A stretch of 38,921 nucleotides of DNA from Myxococcales bacterium FL481. GTDB lineage: Bacteria; Myxococcota_A; Polyangia; Nannocystales; Nannocystaceae. Position numbers and translations under genes: made by a program. Numbering within the stretch: the stretch's first letter is position 1; each line of letters starts with the position of its first letter. The DNA is taken from positions 1 through 38,921 of the forward strand of contig QKPP01000053.1 in assembly GCA_006508105.1 (NCBI GenBank), in the 5' to 3' direction. The notes below the pieces were generated by a model. The model did no database searches. It had not been told where the DNA came from and saw nothing but the letters and a program-made list of their open reading frames with translations. This document shows, one piece after another, positions 27,006 to 34,890 of the stretch.

Positions 27006-28199
27006 CTAAAGGACGCCTACGAGCGCATCACACAGGCGCTCCACGTTCGACGGGGTGATCCCTGCGACGTTGATGCGGCCCGAATCGACGATGTAAACTG
27101 AATACTTGTCGCGCATCGACTGCGCCGCCGCTGGACCGACGCCCGGAATCAAGCTGAACATGCCTCGTTGGCGCAAAATCGCAGCGCCATCGAGCGACGC
27201 TCGCTTGGCGGCCAACGTTTCGACAAACAAGGTCCGCATACCGCGAATGCGATCACGCATCATGGCGAGCTCGGCTCGCCAGCCGCTCGCGAGTTCAGCG
27301 TCGTCCAAGATGGTGCGCACGATGTTCGCCCCGTGCGCCGGCGGGTTCGAGTAGTTGCTTCGAATCGCCACTTTGAGATTGCTGCGCACGAGCTCCGCCG
27401 CGTCGGCATTCTCGGCGAGTATGGACACCGCGCCGGTTCGCTCATTGTACAGTCCAAAGTTTTTGGAAAAGCTCGAGCAGACGATCAATTCGGGCAGGCG
27501 CTCGGCGAGCATCCGCACACCTTGCGCATCTTCTTGCAGTCCGTCGCCAAATCCTTGGTACGCAAAATCAACGAGTGGCAACAGCTCTCGAGCGCTGAGG
27601 CGCTCGGCGATTTGTTGCCACTGCGTGGGCGACGGGTCGACGCCTGTCGGGTTGTGGCAACACCCGTGGAGGAGCACCACGTCGCCTGGCGCCGGACGGT
27701 TGAGACCATCGAGCAATGCGCCGAAGTCGAGTGCATTGGCCGTTGCGTCGAAGTACGGCAACGCCTCGAGGCGAAGCCCGGCCGCACTGAAGATCGCACG
27801 ATGATTCGCCCAAGTCGGGGTTGTGACCCACACCGTGGGGCGGCGCGGAAGCTTCGCAAGGCATTCCCCCACCACCCGCAACGCCCCCGTGCCTCCGGGG
27901 CTGTGGGCCGTGACGCACCGATCGCCGAGACCGGGGGGCGGCTCGTCGCCGAACACAAGGTCGCGAACAAGCTCGCCGTAACGAGCCTCGCCGACGATCG
28001 GCCGATACACCTTCGATCGCTCACCGTCGACCAAGCGTCGCTCCGCGGCAGTCACAGCCGCGAGGACTGGCGTCCGCCCAGCTTCGTCTTTGAACACCCC
28101 CGCGCCGAGATTGATCTTGTCCGGGTTCGGATCGCGGCCAAACGCTTCAGTCAAGCCGAAAATCGCATCGGGGGGGGCCAGGGTGAGCGTGCGAAACAT
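27006..28199 (-). CDS. Aspartate/aromatic-amino-acid aminotransferase (AspC/TyrB type)
   Basis: 397 residues from the ATG at 28199, the usual length of this class Ia family; the upstream open frame to 28355 is ignored because the ATG gives the exact family N-terminus (MFRTLTLAPPDAIFGLTEAF). Key sites are present: HNPTG for cofactor ring contact, the DFAYQGFGDGLQED segment, the PLP-binding Lys246 in SSFSKNFGLYNERTG, SNYSNPPAHG, and the C-terminal GRINVAGI that holds the Arg binding the substrate alpha-carboxylate. It transfers amino groups between aspartate or aromatic amino acids and 2-oxoglutarate in the cytoplasm. Fine specificity cannot be read here. It is transcribed alone. Confidence 0.94.
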   Translation of the reverse strand: MFRTLTLAPPDAIFGLTEAFGRDPNPDKINLGAGVFKDEAGRTPVLAAVTAAERRLVDGERSKVYRPIVGEARYGELVRDLVFGDEPPPGLGDRCVTAHSPGGTGALRVVGECLAKLPRRPTVWVTTPTWANHRAIFSAAGLRLEALPYFDATANALDFGALLDGLNRPAPGDVVLLHGCCHNPTGVDPSPTQWQQIAERLSARELLPLVDFAYQGFGDGLQEDAQGVRMLAERLPELIVCSSFSKNFGLYNERTGAVSILAENADAAELVRSNLKVAIRSNYSNPPAHGANIVRTILDDAELASGWRAELAMMRDRIRGMRTLFVETLAAKRASLDGAAILRQRGMFSLIPGVGPAAAQSMRDKYSVYIVDSGRINVAGITPSNVERLCDALVGVL

Positions 28200-29019
28200 C
28201 GTCAATCGTCTTGACCGGGTTACCCGCCAGGGTGCGGTCCCACCGTACCACGCCAATGAACCAGCGTCCGACCCGGGCTCCGCTTCTCCTCGCACAGCCC
28301 GCGTCTCCACTGTCTCCGCGCGGCACGCCGGCGCCCCCGACTGTAGCCTCGCCACGGTGACAGCTTTCCTCGAGACGTGTCGTGTCCCCGGGCTGCGTCA
28401 CCTGGCCGAAGATCCGTCGCCGCCTCGTCGCCATCCACCCGCAACGCAGTCGAAACGCCCCCACGCCCGACAAGCGGGGCTCGTGGCCGTGAATGAGGCC
28501 ATCCGCAGCCACGGCCGCCAAAAACGACCAAAACACCACCCCAAGACGCCACCTCAAGCGAGACCTGCCGCGTTCACTGATCTCGTTCGGGACCTGCGCT
28601 CAAGTCCGTTCCGGAGCTTTTTCGCGCACCAGGCGGTCGACCGCACACCGCCGTCATCGGCCCGCCCTCGGACTTGACCCCCTGTCCCGATTCGCTACCA
28701 TGCTTTCGCGTCGAGTCGTTGTCGGATGGAGCGTCGGATCGAGCGTCGCCGGTATGCCTAGAGTGTCGCCAGCAGGCCTAGCTGAAATGAATCGGTTGCC
28801 GTCGGAGTTCGCGTCATGCTCTGCCGCCGTACGTGTGACCCGTCGAGAGTCCTTTCACGGCTCTAGGAGATTGTTCGATGTATCGACATAATCATCCAGG
28901 CTGTTCCCGACCGCCCGGGAGGCGCCGCACGTCGCCGGGATCTGGTTACGGGCCTGCCGAAAGCCGAGACCAACGCGAGCAAGGCCGCGCCTGGGGCGGA
29001 ATCGGAACAAGGTGGCATC
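28200..29019. other. Long divergent intergenic region
   Basis: 820 bases between the aminotransferase (-) and the sugar-phosphate cyclase (+). Open frames on both strands lack ribosome sites and motifs. It contains a good sigma-70-like promoter (28674-28701) and a short imperfect tandem (GTCGGATSGAGC twice, ~28730-28753) in the putative leader. Confidence 0.5.
28674..28701 (+). promoter_or_regulatory. Sigma-70-like promoter for the sugar-phosphate cyclase gene
   Basis: TTGACC (28674-28679), a 16-base spacer, and TACCAT (28696-28701): five of six and four of six consensus matches. It would give a ~310-base leader before the GTG start at 29020. Confidence 0.4.
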
Positions 29020-30306
29020 GTGAGCGACGCTGAATCTTCATCGGAACTCCGCAGGGGAGTGGTCACGACGCTGAGTACCGAACTGGCCACGCCATCTCCG
29101 TTCCATTTCGGGTTCGACATCGCCCCGTGGTTTGCCGACGCGCTCGCCGCGGCGACGCGCGACTGCCCGGTCGATCGCCTCGTCATCTTCACGGACCATC
29201 AGGTATTCCAACGCTGTGGCCGTGAGATTCACGACCCGCTGGCGCGGCGCTGGCCGCATGTGAACATTCACCTGCTCCCGGAAGACGAGACAACAAAGAC
29301 GTTCGCCCACCTTGAGCGCGCCTGTCAGCGCATGGTCGATCTTGGGATTACCAAACGATCGCTGATCTTGGCTCTAGGTGGCGACTCCATCGGCAACGTG
29401 GCCGGCCTCGTAGCCGGTCTCACGTTTCGCGGGATCCGCTTCGTGGATGTGCCCACCACGTTCACGCGCCAGACCGACGGCTCACTGAGCAACAAGCGGA
29501 CCATCAACAGCTCGTGCGGAAAGAACCACTTTGGGCTCTACCACGCGCCGCTTTTTGTCTGGTCGGACGCCCAGTACCTGCTCGCCGAGCCCGTGCGGGT
29601 CAGGCGAGCGGGCATGGTCGAGAGCATCAAGAATGCGTTGGTGCACGAAACCTCGTTTCTTCCCGTGCTTCAACGCCGGTTGCGAGCGGATTGTGAATAC
29701 ACCGAGGCCGCGTTGTCGCAGCTCGCGCTGGCCACCATTCGGTCCAAGCTTTCCATTTTGCGCGGTGATCCGACCGAAAACCGGTACGGCCTGGTACTCG
29801 AGTATGGTCATACGTTCGCGCACGCGCTGGAGTGGCTCGCTGCGGGAGAACTCCTCCACGGCGAGTGCGTCGCGATCGGCATGCGACTGGCGGCTCGCGT
29901 CGCGCATCGAGTCGGCCTCATCGACCAGCCACTCGTCGACCTGCACGACGAGCTCATTGCCGATCGGCTGGGGCTGCGTCCGCGCCTTCCGCCATCGATC
30001 GACGGTACCGTCATGCTCAGCACCATGCGCGCGGACAACAAGCGCACAACGGACGCTGTCCGATATGTCCTACTTGAGGGCGCGGGCCGCTGCTCCAACC
30101 GCGAAGGAGACTACCTGGTCACCGTCGACGACGAGATCGTGCGCGACGTCATTGACGAGTTCCTTCAGATCACTGAGCCCCCCGCCACCAAGAGCGCCCA
30201 GGCTCAATGTGATGAACGACTGCACACCGCGATCCTCCAGGGACTCTACGAATCGCACCGCGAGCAGGTGCAGCGAGCCCCGACCGCCAACCCGTCACCC
30301 AGGTGA
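29020..30306 (+). CDS. Sugar-phosphate cyclase, 2-deoxy-scyllo-inosose synthase-like
   Basis: 428 residues from a GTG with GGTGG upstream. It belongs to the dehydroquinate-synthase fold. The signature LALGGDSIGNVAGLVAG followed by FRGIRFVDVPTTF resembles 2-deoxy-scyllo-inosose synthases (GNVAG, FRGI, HVPTTF) more than dehydroquinate synthase or 2-epi-5-epi-valiolone synthase. CGKNHFGLYHAPLFVW and AGMVESIKNALVHE agree. The zinc ligands are present: Glu201, His264 (EYGHTFAH) and His280 (HGECVAIG). One oddity is GGD where relatives have GGG in the NAD-binding loop. These enzymes turn glucose-6-phosphate into a carbocycle for aminoglycoside-type aminocyclitols. No aminotransferase or glycosyltransferase partner lies next to it. 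It has ~25 extra N-terminal and ~45 extra C-terminal residues, and its stop lies inside a tandem repeat. Confidence 0.8.
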   Translation: MSDAESSSELRRGVVTTLSTELATPSPFHFGFDIAPWFADALAAATRDCPVDRLVIFTDHQVFQRCGREIHDPLARRWPHVNIHLLPEDETTKTFAHLERACQRMVDLGITKRSLILALGGDSIGNVAGLVAGLTFRGIRFVDVPTTFTRQTDGSLSNKRTINSSCGKNHFGLYHAPLFVWSDAQYLLAEPVRVRRAGMVESIKNALVHETSFLPVLQRRLRADCEYTEAALSQLALATIRSKLSILRGDPTENRYGLVLEYGHTFAHALEWLAAGELLHGECVAIGMRLAARVAHRVGLIDQPLVDLHDELIADRLGLRPRLPPSIDGTVMLSTMRADNKRTTDAVRYVLLEGAGRCSNREGDYLVTVDDEIVRDVIDEFLQITEPPATKSAQAQCDERLHTAILQGLYESHREQVQRAPTANPSPR

Positions 30307-30496
30307 AGGGTCGGTCTTGGCCGCGGGCGCTCGTCGACCGCACGCCGGCACTCCGTGACCCAGGTGAGGGATCATCGGTCTCGCGGTCTTGGCCGCGGGC
30401 GCTCGTCGACCACACGCCGGCAAACCGTGACCCAGGTGAGGGATCATCGGTCTTGCGGTCTTGGCCGCGGGCGCTCGTGGACCGCATGCCGGCGTT
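30292..30496. repeat. Three tandem repeats, 72-bp unit
   Basis: Unit 2 (30353-30424) and unit 3 (30425-30496) are 72 bp each and nearly identical; unit 1 (30292-30352) is 61 bp with an 11-base deletion. Each starts CCGTSACCCAGGTGA and contains TTGGCCGCGGGCGCTCGT. The cyclase stop codon (30304-30306) lies within unit 1. No spacers, so this is not a CRISPR. Confidence 0.9.
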
Positions 30497-30546
30497 GCGT
30501 GCCCCCGAGGGGCAACCCCGTTGCGTCGTCTGCCCCTCAAACGAAG

Positions 30547-30574
30547 AAGCCGACCCCGCGAACGGGACCGGCTT
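30547..30574 (+). terminator. Hairpin with CGAA loop downstream of the cyclase gene
   Basis: AAGCCG (30547-30552) pairs with CGGCTT (30569-30574); after a 2x2 mismatch, CCCG pairs with CGGG around the tetraloop CGAA. It lies after the repeats, 240 bases past the cyclase stop. No T-run. Confidence 0.45.
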
Positions 30575-30633
30575 GCGGCGCGGGCGTCAAACTCGGTCTC
30601 CACTTGCCGAGACCCGGCAACACCCGCATGTGA

Positions 30634-30658
30634 CGGGCCCGACCTCGCGTCGGGCCCG
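30634..30658 (-). terminator. Strong GC hairpin downstream of the VWA lipoprotein gene
   Basis: CGGGCCCGA (30634-30642) and TCGGGCCCG (30650-30658) form a perfect 9-bp stem with a 7-base loop, 11 bases past the VWA gene stop. It is well placed to end that transcript and could also serve the convergent one. Confidence 0.6.
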
Positions 30659-30669
30659 AGTCGCGCCTC

Positions 30670-32241
30670 CTATTGCGGCGGCGGAACCACCTCGACAAGA
30701 CCCGTCAGACACTGGATTGCCGCACTGAAGTCATCGTCACAGATCGACTCCATGCAGCAGCGGATGCGGCCCTCTTCGTCCTCCTCGGAGGGTTCGCGAT
30801 TGAGCGACTCACACACGTCCCGGATCCGTCGCGGCGGGATGGCTTGACCGGTGAACTCGCCGTTGTCGGTCTCGCCGGTGCAACCCGGTCCGATGCCGAA
30901 AGCGTACTGTTGATAGTCCGCGCCGCGGCGTGGATCCGCGCTGTCGTCTTCCGGCAGGATATCGCCTTCTGGATACAGCTCGTCGACCCAGTCGCGGTAC
31001 TCGAGCTCGAGAACGCCACCGGCGGTTGGCTCGTACGGCGGCTCCTCGTTGTGCTCAGTGACCGGCGGCACGCCGACGATCCCCAGCATCACGACTTCCT
31101 TGCCGTCGTCGTCGATGAGATGGTTCAGGTAGTTCTTGTAGCGATCCAAGGACCGCAACGGTTCGTCCGTCGACTCGCACTCGTACGGGCTGTCACCCGT
31201 GCATTCCACGCCCGCGTTCCAGCACACGGCCGAGGTCATCTCTTTCTTCTCGGTGTGCGGGTTGACCTCCCAGAATTCCTTGTCGCCTTCTTCGTCGAAG
31301 ATCTCGGGGTGCTGAGTTTCGTCGATCGAGCAGTCGGCCTCGTCCGTCATCAACAAGATGGCCAGCATCGCGCCCTTGCGAAGGAACGGCTCGTCACCCT
31401 TGTTGTGGTCCGCGTTGGGGTCGAGGGCCTGCATCATCGCCTCGAGCGGGCTTTCCAGGCCGCAGCCGTGAATGCCCTGGGGACCGAGGCATGCCAGCGC
31501 CTGTGCCACCTCGTCGTCGGGGGTTCCGTCCCCATTGACGTCCTTGTCCTCGACGTCCTCGACGTTGTTCGAATTCGCGCGAAAGTGGATAAACGGCCGA
31601 TCGTCCTGGATCACCACGTCGTCTTCGCACACGTCGGTGCAGGCTTTGCTCGCGTCGGGAATGGTGGTGCCAACCGCCGCGAACTGGCCGTCCGCGATCT
31701 TCTCATTGCAACCAGTCGTGACCGGATCGCCACCCTCAGGGGTCGTGCCGTAGCACCGGGTGTTCCCCAAGTCGGTGGTCGTCAACATGATGTTGACGTC
31801 CGCAACGGCGTTTCCGGTTCCGGTGTCGTTTTGGAGGTTCTGGAGCCGCTGGATCAAGTTGGGGAAGTTGCGCGCCAGGTTGGCTTGCTCTTCGCCCATC
31901 GATCCAGAGTTGTCGATGACGATCAGCATGTCGATGACCTTGGACATGTCGTCGCCGGGCCCAACGTCGTCGTCATCGTCGTCGTCACCACCGCCGCCCA
32001 TGTCGAGCTTGTCACCGTTGTTGTCGTCGTCGTCGTCGTCGTCGGGCGTGTCGTCGTCATCGTCGTCGTCGTCGTCGCCGACGACCCCGATGCCGGTGTC
32101 GTTCACGTCCTCGCGATCCTTGGCGGTCGGTGCGCACGCCGACAACCCGACCAGCACACTGAGCGCGGAACAAGCGCCGATCATCGTGTTGGGTAACTTG
32201 AAGCTATCTGAGGCCCCGATAGCTGGACTCGTCTTCAGCAT
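30670..32241 (-). CDS. VWA-domain lipoprotein with poly-Asp tethers
   Basis: 523 residues from the ATG at 32241, with CGGAGA upstream; the open frame continues to 32445 but that part is not signal-like. A lipobox LSAC gives lipidated Cys36. The tether (~54-98) holds three poly-Asp runs of 9, 7 and 7. The von Willebrand A domain follows, with the metal-binding DxSxS motif at Asp110-Ser112-Ser114 (LIVIDNSGSMG) and a later TDEADCS segment. The rest is Cys-rich (over 15 Cys; e.g. CTDVCEDD, RIRCCMESICDDD), suggesting many disulfides. Such proteins are common in myxobacteria and are presumed surface adhesion or matrix proteins. Ligand unknown. Confidence 0.88.
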   Translation of the reverse strand: MLKTSPAIGASDSFKLPNTMIGACSALSVLVGLSACAPTAKDREDVNDTGIGVVGDDDDDDDDDTPDDDDDDDNNGDKLDMGGGGDDDDDDDVGPGDDMSKVIDMLIVIDNSGSMGEEQANLARNFPNLIQRLQNLQNDTGTGNAVADVNIMLTTTDLGNTRCYGTTPEGGDPVTTGCNEKIADGQFAAVGTTIPDASKACTDVCEDDVVIQDDRPFIHFRANSNNVEDVEDKDVNGDGTPDDEVAQALACLGPQGIHGCGLESPLEAMMQALDPNADHNKGDEPFLRKGAMLAILLMTDEADCSIDETQHPEIFDEEGDKEFWEVNPHTEKKEMTSAVCWNAGVECTGDSPYECESTDEPLRSLDRYKNYLNHLIDDDGKEVVMLGIVGVPPVTEHNEEPPYEPTAGGVLELEYRDWVDELYPEGDILPEDDSADPRRGADYQQYAFGIGPGCTGETDNGEFTGQAIPPRRIRDVCESLNREPSEEDEEGRIRCCMESICDDDFSAAIQCLTGLVEVVPPPQ

Positions 32242-32407
32242 GACAGTATCTCCGTGTCGCGTTGGACACCCGAAATGTCGTGGGTTCTGGAAAAAGGTGT
32301 GCAGCGTGACGAAGCGCCGCGAAAGCCGGGCGCCGAGGGTAGTGCCAGCGCCGAAAGACACGGCACGGCAAGCGTGGATGATAGGCCCTTTGGGTTGGGT
32401 TTGCCTA

Positions 32408-32423
32408 GTGCGGAGTTCCGCAC
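32408..32423. promoter_or_regulatory. Palindrome upstream of the VWA lipoprotein gene
   Basis: GTGCGGA-GT-TCCGCAC: two perfect 7-base arms with two central bases, 167 bases before the VWA start. The shape suits an operator for a dimeric regulator, or a small hairpin in the leader. Confidence 0.3.
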
Positions 32424-32516
32424 CGCAACGTCGTGGTCCACACAACCGATGCGCGCGCGTCGAGGGTATGCGTCCGCGGCCGCGTGCCGCCTCGGATCGG
32501 TCACGAGACTACGCAA

Positions 32517-32564
32517 CAAGGCAGCAAGGCAGCAAGGCAGCAAGGCAGCAAGGCAGCAAGGCAG
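32517..32564. repeat. Octanucleotide tandem repeat (CAAGGCAG)6
   Basis: Six perfect 8-base copies in a non-coding region, 276 bases upstream of the VWA lipoprotein start. Perfect identity implies recent slippage; copy number is probably variable between strains. Confidence 0.93.
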
Positions 32565-32886
32565 CGCACCACAACGGCTGGCATCCAGATCCGCGTTGCT
32601 GGCGCCCGAGTAGATGGCCCGTCTGCAGGCGTTTCGGGGCGTTCCAGGTCGCTTCGGTAGAGCAACTCCGGCGACAACACCAGGACCGCCATGCGTCGCC
32701 TGCAGACCGAGGGTCGACTGGATCCATCGGCCGCGGGGTCAGGCTCGCGAAACCTCAGCGTGCGAGCTGAAAACTGTGGTCCGAGTCTCGCCGCATACCC
32801 CTCGCACACCTGTCGTGATCGGTTGTTGACCGCCACTCGAGGCGAGCAAATCGGCCATCCAACACGCCTGATCACTCAGCGCCAGC

Positions 32887-33237
32887 TCAGGTCGGGGCGG
32901 GATGGAAGCTCCCCCGAACAAACACCCCGGACTTCGGTCCGCCCAGCGTGCCGCTGGGGTCGAGACGACGTAACCACGTCCAGCTGTAGATCCCCGAGTC
33001 GTGGCCATCGGCAAACGTGAGATTCAGCGCGTAGGCGCCGACCTCGGCGACGCCCGTGATCTGCGTGTCGGCGAGAGCGCTCAGAAACCTGACGTGCCCG
33101 CTGTGGCCCTGGCACGCGGCGCAGGGACACCAACGCCGGAGGTACGCGCCGTCGAGCACCGTGTCGGCACCGGTCGACCACGCGAGCCGCAACTCGCTGC
33201 GAGCTCGATCCCACACGACCTCGATCGGTACGGTCAT
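32887..33237 (-). CDS. DUF971 (GBBH-like N-terminal domain) protein
   Basis: 116 residues, a normal length for the stand-alone family. The pattern WDRARSELRLAWSTG, then LRRWCPCAACQGHS (Cys37, Cys39, Cys42, His45; candidate zinc ligands), then AYALNLTFADGHDSGIYSWTWLRRL matches the DUF971 domain that also forms the N-terminus of gamma-butyrobetaine hydroxylases. Bacterial stand-alone members have been linked to Fe-S or Mrp-type neighbours, but no such gene is adjacent here. It follows the flavin reductase gene by 169 bases on the same strand. Confidence 0.85.
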   Translation of the reverse strand: MTVPIEVVWDRARSELRLAWSTGADTVLDGAYLRRWCPCAACQGHSGHVRFLSALADTQITGVAEVGAYALNLTFADGHDSGIYSWTWLRRLDPSGTLGGPKSGVFVRGSFHPAPT

Positions 33238-33406
33238 GGAACTGAATCCACCGACCCGGGCCCAAGCCCGGCGATCTCTCGTGCCAGACCCCCGGGTATC
33301 GGCGCCGGCCGAAACCGAGGCGAGTCGGGAGGACGGCGGCGGTCGAGTATCGATGTCAGCATCCGGCGGCCGAACGGCAAGGGGTCAAGACCTCGCGATT
33401 GCAGGA

Positions 33407-33907
33407 CTAGGTGAACTCGAGGGGCGCCGCGGCGAGCTCCCGCCACGCCCGATCTTGGTACAGCAATGGCGAACCCTCGGCCGTGGTACAGGCCATGACC
33501 TGGCCGACGAACACGGTGTGATCGCCGGCGGCGACCGCCTGTTCGACGCGGCAGTCGAGTGTCGCGATGGCCCCAACGATAAGGGCGCATCCGCTGGGGG
33601 CGCGCTCGATGGCGACGCCGGAAAAGCGGTTGGTCACGCCGGGGATCATCCCCGCGAATCGGGCCCCCAGGTCCAGTTGATCACGGGACAACACGCTGAC
33701 GGCAAAATGACCGCGCGCATGCATGGCATCGCGGGCCGGGCTCTTGTTGGCGATGCACACGAGAACTTGTGGCGGGTCGGTGCTCACCGAGCAAAAAGCA
33801 CTGACGGTAAGGCCGACGTCTTGCGCCTCGGCCAGCGTCGTGACCACGGTGACACCGGAACCGAACTTGGCGAGTGCGCCGCGGAACACCTGAGTTTGTA
33901 CCGTCAT
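33407..33907 (-). CDS. Flavin reductase-like (FMN-binding split barrel) protein
   Basis: 166 residues from the ATG at 33907; the longer frame to 34279 is the shadow of apaG. The sequence opens FRGALAKFGSGVTVVTT and continues GLTVSAFCSVSTDPPQVLVCIANKS, the flavin-binding signature of the HpaC/FRP-like family, then GHFAVSVLSRDQLDLGARF and DHTVFVGQVMAC near the C-terminus. Such proteins reduce FMN or FAD with NAD(P)H for partner monooxygenases. No monooxygenase is adjacent. It begins 7 bases after the apaG stop, so it is cotranscribed. Confidence 0.88.
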   Translation of the reverse strand: MTVQTQVFRGALAKFGSGVTVVTTLAEAQDVGLTVSAFCSVSTDPPQVLVCIANKSPARDAMHARGHFAVSVLSRDQLDLGARFAGMIPGVTNRFSGVAIERAPSGCALIVGAIATLDCRVEQAVAAGDHTVFVGQVMACTTAEGSPLLYQDRAWRELAAAPLEFT

Positions 33908-33914
33908 GATCGTC

Positions 33915-34322
33915 CTAGTGAATGGCGTGGGGTTGGCTGAGCTCGAACAGGGCCACCTCCGCGTCGAACTTCTCGCCGTCGGCGGTGACCATCTCGTAGC
34001 TTCCTCGCATCGAGCCAAACGGCGTCTTGAGAGGACAGCCAGAAGTGTACTCAAATGACTGCCCCGGTGACAGGCGCGGCTGCGCACCGACGACCCCAGG
34101 ACCACGTACCTCTTCGACCTCACCGCTCGCATCGGTGATGACCCAGTGGCGACCGAGAAGCTGCACTCCTTCATCGCCTTCGTTCTCGATACGAATGGTG
34201 TAAAGGAAGAACCAATGACTCTGCGACGGTGCAGAGTGAGCGGGCGAGTAGCGTGCCGCCACATGGACCCGCACACCACGGGTGCACGCTTCGGATGTCA
34301 TGACGGGGTAGTCGTCACTCAC
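33915..34322 (-). CDS. apaG: ApaG-domain protein
   Basis: 135 residues from a GTG at 34322; an ATG at 34301 would give 128 residues, closer to typical ApaG length, and neither has a clear ribosome site. The Fn3-like fold is recognisable from VRVHVAARYSPAHSAPSQSHWFFLYTIRIEN, LLGRHWVITDASGEVEEVRGPGVVGAQP (breaks at ~20), and the family signature GCPLKTPFGSMRGSYEM. ApaG is an accessory protein connected in E. coli to cobalt resistance and Ap4A metabolism; its biochemical role is unsettled. It sits between dtd (91 bases upstream) and the flavin reductase. Confidence 0.92.
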   Translation of the reverse strand: MSDDYPVMTSEACTRGVRVHVAARYSPAHSAPSQSHWFFLYTIRIENEGDEGVQLLGRHWVITDASGEVEEVRGPGVVGAQPRLSPGQSFEYTSGCPLKTPFGSMRGSYEMVTADGEKFDAEVALFELSQPHAIH

Positions 34323-34413
34323 GAGGGCAATCTATCACGCGAGCGCATCACCACAACTCGTCGATACCGCGGCGGATCCGGGGCCAACGCCCACCGCCTG
34401 GTCGTCCCGCGCA

Positions 34414-34866
34414 CTATGCGATAGTGCCTGCGTGCGTGTTGACCAGCAGCGTCACGGGGCCGTCGTTGACCAACTCCACCTGCATGCTGGCGCCAAAGCG
34501 ACCGGTCTCGACCGGAATTCCCCGACCACGGAGCATGCCCGCAAAATACTCGTACAGTGCCACCGCCTTGTCGGGCGCCTCGGCGCTAGAAAAGCTGGGA
34601 CGTCGGCCCTTGCGGACCGAGCCCGAGAGCGTGAACTGACTCACCACCAGGCACGCACCGCCCACGTCACGCACCGAGAGGTCCATCGGGGTTTTGCCCG
34701 GAAACAGCCGCAAGCAGCTGATCTTGTCGACCAACGCATCCGCGTCGGACGTTGTGTCGCCCACCTCGACCCCGAGGAGTACCAGCAGCCCGGGCCCGAT
34801 CTCGCCAACGACCTCGCCGTCGACCGAGACGCTGGCCCGACCGACGCGTTGGATCACCGTCTTCAT
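34414..34866 (-). CDS. dtd: D-aminoacyl-tRNA deacylase
   Basis: 150 residues, the family length. The family's two active-site motifs are present: SQFTL (76-80) and the cross-subunit Gly-cisPro motif NDGPVT (134-139). It also has the N-terminal MKTVIQRVGRASVSVDG. The dimeric enzyme removes D-amino acids (and Gly mischarged on tRNA-Ala) from tRNAs, protecting translation. The ATG at 34866 is used; an in-frame GTG directly before it is possible. It starts 24 bases after the Lpd-like stop. Confidence 0.96.
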   Translation of the reverse strand: MKTVIQRVGRASVSVDGEVVGEIGPGLLVLLGVEVGDTTSDADALVDKISCLRLFPGKTPMDLSVRDVGGACLVVSQFTLSGSVRKGRRPSFSSAEAPDKAVALYEYFAGMLRGRGIPVETGRFGASMQVELVNDGPVTLLVNTHAGTIA

Positions 34867-34890
34867 CACAGGCCGCGCGCCGGTGTCCGC

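Larger units (their letters stand above)
32242..32886. other. Intergenic region upstream of the VWA lipoprotein
   Basis: 645 bases between the VWA gene start and the stop of the DUF971 gene, both on the minus strand. No gene is supported on either strand. It contains a palindrome (32408-32423) and an octanucleotide tandem repeat (32517-32564). Confidence 0.5.

Noticed and set aside
30170-30487. Minus-strand frame encoding 24-residue repeats across the 72-bp array
   Set aside because: No ribosome site or signal, and it overlaps the 3' end of the well-supported cyclase gene on the other strand.
30292-30496. CRISPR array
   Set aside because: The units are contiguous 72-bp tandem copies without unique spacers and there are no cas genes.
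30673-32196. 507-codon plus-strand open frame opposite the VWA lipoprotein
   Set aside because: Val/Asp/Arg-rich shadow of the VWA gene, including poly-Val from its poly-Asp codons.
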